From contig CP136064.1 in NCBI GenBank assembly GCA_032622095.1, positions 213,978,205-214,042,204 on the forward strand: a DNA stretch of 64,000 bases, given 5' to 3'. Positions 60,298 to 64,000 of the stretch are shown piece by piece; positions within the stretch are counted from its first letter, which is position 1, and every line of letters starts with the position of its first letter. Under the pieces are notes generated by a model. It ran no database searches. It was given only the letters and a program-made list of their open reading frames with translations, and was not told the origin of the DNA. Source of the stretch: Siphonodentalium dalli. Lineage: Eukaryota > Mollusca > Scaphopoda > Gadilida > Siphonodentaliidae. The position numbers and the translations under genes were made by a program.

Positions 60298-60828
60298 TTA
60301 AAGATACGGGCGTCGTTGGCGGTGGGTATGCTGTTAAAATATTCACCTCCTTTAAAAACCGCCATAAACAGAAAGAATAGTAAAATTTAGACAGACTTTG
60401 TTCTTATACCAATCAGAAATATGCCATAAACAGTATGGTATTGTCATTTTGTCCCTTTGTTATGTAAACAAAAGCAAAAAACGTTACGTGACCTGTCTTT
60501 TGTTTAGATCCGGATATGGTAAACATAAAGAGCGGTATATGTTACTGTTTTCCTGATATGGAAATAATAAAGAGCGTTTATATCATTTGTGTATGATTAA
60601 CCAATAGAATAGCGCTGTGTTATGTAAACAGAAGCACAACCTCTGTAACACAACCTCTGTAACACGAGGTTGTTTACGTACATCATCGTACGTCTTGAAA
60701 ATATACTATTTACTCGTTGATTATGTTTGGCATATGAACAAAACTATATATATTTTAATATTCCTTCTGTTGATGGCGATTTGAACAAATATGAATATTT
60801 CTGCAACGAACGCCGCACGTGCCTTTAA
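60298..60828 (+). mobile_element. TTAA MITE, 531 bp
   Basis: It begins TTTAAAGATACGGGCGTCG and ends GCACGTGCCTTTAAA. Same family as 11,054, 12,237 and 62,499, with 'cgttggcggtgggtatgctg' and 'accgccataaacagaaag' near the left end and 'gatggcgatttgaacaa' near the right. Confidence 0.8.
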
Positions 60829-61179
60829 ATATAAAAAATAACATTAACAATAGAGATAGGTATCACACGGCTTATCATATTATGGGCGTAACCAAATTAA
60901 GCTTTAAGGCGTTTTGTTTAAGATGTGCATAACCAAAATGGCTGAATGACGCCAACATGTAGTTACAATTTTGAAAGCCCTGTGACCGTATACATAAAGC
61001 ATGTATGAATTTTCACTTCAATCAAGGGGTTCGGGGCATAATTTACGGACACTAGGCGCAATTTTATTTTTTCCGGCCTCTCAGTATCCACCACCCCCCT
61101 AATTTATATATGTTGTCCTATTCTGGGATAGGGAATCACCCATCCCCTTCAAGCTGCTTCAAATGACTATTTCACTCAG

Positions 61180-61690
61180 TTTTCCTGATCTTATCCAATC
61201 AATGTTCCATATCATGATTATAGAAGAATTGATACTTTTTGTTTACCATCAAGGACGCAAAGTTTCAAAACAATTCTCCAATAAATGTTGGCTGCAGGGT
61301 GTGCTGATCGATTCACATTTGACATCCATGATGGATGCTGGCGGCCATGTTTTTTTTTAATACTAATTTCTGGAAAAAGGGAAGGTTCCCCGAATATCGG
61401 TATGTAGTTTGGTGACGATTGGATGAGAAATGTCACATGTAAAGTGTGTTAAAGGATTTAGTAAAACCCAAGATGGATGGCCGCTGGCAGAAATGTTTGT
61501 AAACAGAATTCGGGAAAGATGGTAAGCATCCATCTAGAGGTCACCTCGATTATCCATATGTAGTTTGGTTATGATCGGATTAGGGATATGCTCTGTAGGG
61601 TGTACCGAAGGATTTAGTGATGCAAAGAGTAAAATCCAAGATGGCTACCGGCGGCCATGTTTTCATCGAAAAGTTGACCGCTCCCATCCG
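61180..61690 (+). repeat. Degenerate tandem repeat, about 145-190-bp unit
   Basis: Three units end in 'gatgg-tg-cggcggccatg' or a variant (about 61,330, 61,475 and 61,655), each with 'atatgtagtttggt-a-gat' or equivalent upstream. Strongly diverged. Confidence 0.45.
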
Positions 61691-62498
61691 GGGGTCATCC
61701 TAGACTAATAGACCGAAAATCGTTGAACATTTGACAAAGTTTGTTTTAACATCTTTATGTCTTATTTTGTTATTTATTTTTGAATAGTCTATTTTTATTT
61801 GAAGCGTTTATATTTATTTGAAGAATCTATTGTTGTGTTATGTTGTCATTAATTTCAGGTTGGAAAAATTATATTTAAGATTTAATAGAACTGTTTAAAA
61901 TTGAGCCTTTCCATGTCAATGTGCAATGTTAGATCCTTGATGAAAACAGTTAGCAAGCTGACCTTTTTATCACCCATCGGTGTCATCCCTCATTATTAAC
62001 TGATGGTGAACTCAACCCCCCTACGAAGAGTTATGTTCACACCTAATACATAATAGAAGCATTCTATAACTATTTTGTCCCATTATTTTGAAGAAAAGTA
62101 ACTCCAGGAAAAAATGTTCGGGACCAGGACAAATTGTGTAAGCCTGGCTACTGAACAACCCACCCCGCCTAGTGTTCGAAAAAAAAATTGCAGACCCCCA
62201 CCCCACCCTACCCCCGCTTCAGTTGATTGTTTTAAAAATACGACCACACACTTCAATACCTGGCACGACCTGCATTTAAAGAAATTTTACATTCATTATC
62301 AAGGTATGTTATGTACCTGCGTGGGCGGGCTGCCATACTAACATCCGCGATCGCTAACAGTTTTCTATGAATTTATGAATGAACACGGATCAGACAGCTA
62401 TCCGTTCCAAATGAAGATTAAATGACAGGTTCCCAGTGGAACACGCTTTTCCACAGACGATTGAACAACATGCATGCAGCAATACGTCACACAAAGGA
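61691..62498. other. Non-coding stretch
   Basis: No gene or repeat supported. Confidence 0.45.
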
Positions 62499-63715
62499 TT
62501 AAAGATGCGGGAGGCGTTGGCGGTGGGTATGCTGTTAAAAACCGCCATAAACAGAAGGAATAGTAAGATATAGACAGACTTTGTTCTTATGCTAATCAGA
62601 AATATGGCATAAACAGTATGTTATTGTCAAATGTTTTCCTTTGTTGTGTAAACAAAAGCAAAAAAACGTTGCGTTACCTGGCTTTTGTTTAGATCCGGAT
62701 ATGGTAAACATAAAGAGCGTTCTTTGTTACTGTTTTCCTGATATGGAAATAATAAAGAGCGTTTATATAATTTGTGTGTGATTAACCAATATAATTGCGC
62801 TGTGTTATGTAAACAGAACCACAACCACTGTGACTCGAGCAGTCTCTTGTTTACGTACACTGTATTTTGTCACTGTTGGTTTAACAATATGATACCGTTG
62901 GTTTGCCTACGGTATTATACCGTTGCTAGTTTTGACGGCCAAGTACCGTTGCACAAACACGAGGTATGGATAGGATCACCTCCCTTGTGAGATTCGCAAT
63001 GCATCTCGGGTAAATTCGCCATTAATTGATGTCTCAGTGTCTGTCTCCGTCATTCGCGGGAGATTTGTTTTATAATTTAGTAGGCCTACTTTTTAATATG
63101 TTTCAACAGCTTGGGATAGGTTCCAAGCCGTTTAAATAGCACTAACGGTCTACCGAACGGGCTAAAGAAAGTGTAAACAAGCCCTATTTAACCACTTGCG
63201 ATGTTTTAATAGCGACCGCGAAAATAGGTCACCTAGTAAAATTGGTGTGCACTGCAGTCATTCACTCTATAAGTATTAGTTATACGGATCACTTTTCACA
63301 TTTTCGCTAATTTCTCTACTAATAAACGAATCAAAGTAATTATTTTTGTTGGATCTTCTAGTCAGCTATATTACTACAAGTATCCTACCGTTTATTCCAA
63401 CAGTACAATGTATCGACGGTGTACTGTTATTTCAACAGTATCCTACCGTTTACTTCAACAGTACAATGTATCAACGGTATACTGTTATTTCGACAGGGAT
63501 TGTACTGGCAACTAAGTTGACGGTGCATTACCGTAGTTATAACGTTATTAAATTTTACAGTGTACACCATCGTACGTCTTGACGACAATATACTATTTAC
63601 GCGCTGATTATGTTTGACATATGAACAAAACTATATATATTTTAATATTCCTTCTGTTGATGGCGATTTGAACAAGTATGAATATTTCTGCAACGAACGC
63701 CGCCCGTGCCTTTAA
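62499..63715 (+). mobile_element. TTAA MITE split by an insertion
   Basis: It begins ATTAAAGATGCGGGAGGCG and ends GCCCGTGCCTTTAA. Sequence left of 62,857 and right of 63,563 aligns with 60,298-60,828, giving an original element of about 510 bp. The intervening 705 bp is a separate TA-flanked element. Confidence 0.8.
62858..63562. mobile_element. TA-flanked 705-bp element nested in a TTAA MITE
   Basis: The left end is CACTGTATTTTG and the right end is AAATTTTACAGTG, with TA on both sides. The unoccupied site in the sister MITE reads 'ttacgtacatcatcgtacg' at 60,667-60,685. TA duplication with a CACTGTA end fits a Tc1/mariner-like non-autonomous element. Internally a roughly 60-bp unit with 'cctaccgttta-t-caacagt' and 'acaatgtatc-acgg' is repeated at about 63,386-63,445 and 63,441-63,500. 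No transposase. Confidence 0.75.
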
Positions 63716-64000
63716 CTAAGCCTACTTGCATTATAGACCGCATGACAATGAGCGTTATACACACAAATTACAACAAGTATTCCCAATTCTCCAATAATGA
63801 TAACACCATCATTGCCATCAAGCCGCGCCGGAGTCCACTAGGGGGTCGACATCAGCGTTTATTGGTATACATGCTTACAAGTTAAGGGACGGACACGTCT
63901 TCACATACAGGTTAATTACATCCTACTGTGTCTGCGTTGGCGGACAGGAAAAACCAACGAAAAACCTCTTGGGAAAAACGATGGAAACCTGCTTTCCGAA
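63716..64000. other. Right edge, nothing identified
   Basis: No feature supported in the final 285 bp. Confidence 0.5.

Overview
This window looks like AT-rich, repeat-dominated nuclear DNA from an invertebrate animal, most likely a mollusc or another lophotrochozoan. The reasons are the lack of dense ORFs, the many TTAA- and TA-flanked MITEs, and LINE tails ending in a 'cggctaaa...gacgttaaa...CAATCAATC' motif of a type I associate with molluscan genomes. I see no intact host gene, rRNA, tRNA or CRISPR. Nearly every recognisable coding stretch belongs to a mobile or multicopy element.

The main coding content is one family of very large (about 1,500-residue) multidomain proteins of unknown role. 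It is present as a nearly full-length but broken copy at 27.2-31.7 kb (+), a decayed middle-to-C-terminal copy at 41.2-38.3 kb (-), an N-terminal fragment at 5.86-6.6 kb (+) and an internal-domain fragment at 7.7-7.9 kb (+). Its C-terminal part has a PIN/FEN1-like layout: an EEA(D/N)T block, then a VVRS..DTDILVLL-type strand, then an H-A-F-T-G-N-D-Y block. An inverted repeat of about 135 bp lies at 25.4 and 32.55 kb, on either side of the best copy, so this could be a 7.3-kb transposon with the family as its cargo or transposase.

A second coding component is a LINE whose ORF1 (gag-like, three CCHC knuckles) is joined directly to the LINE 3' tail, with no room for ORF2. Two independent copies (9.64-8.14 kb minus, 23.29-24.80 kb plus) share this structure, which resembles a mammalian HAL1 half-LINE. 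A possible ORF2 C-terminal scrap lies at 44.9 kb, and a basic ORF1-like protein fragment at 54.3-53.5 kb (-).

By region: 0-5 kb holds tandem repeats, TTAA foldback MITEs and a 29-bp minisatellite. 5.8-9.7 kb holds fragments of the large family and half-LINE 1. 10.5-13.4 kb is a MITE island. 13.4-18.3 kb is mostly featureless apart from a second piggyBac-like MITE. 18.3-20.5 kb is a dense array of CTTAAG-centred palindromes in nested inverted repeats. 20.5-25.4 kb contains half-LINE 2. 25.4-32.7 kb is the putative large transposon. 33-36.3 kb holds a duplicated 600-bp repeat. 38.3-41.2 kb is the minus-strand copy of the large family. 46-51.4 kb holds a TTAA element, an old retroelement-like tail and a hAT-like insertion that can be compared with an unfilled copy of the same host repeat. 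52-54.3 kb holds a GTCCCCCGAC-ended element and the basic ORF1-like fragment. 55.3-56.6 kb is a 406-bp inverted repeat with a 5-bp duplication. 57.9-60.2 kb is a foldback element whose arms are 22-bp satellites. 60.3-63.7 kb holds two long TTAA MITEs, one split by a TA-flanked insertion.

All calls are by eye from the sequence and from recalled family patterns; no searches were run.
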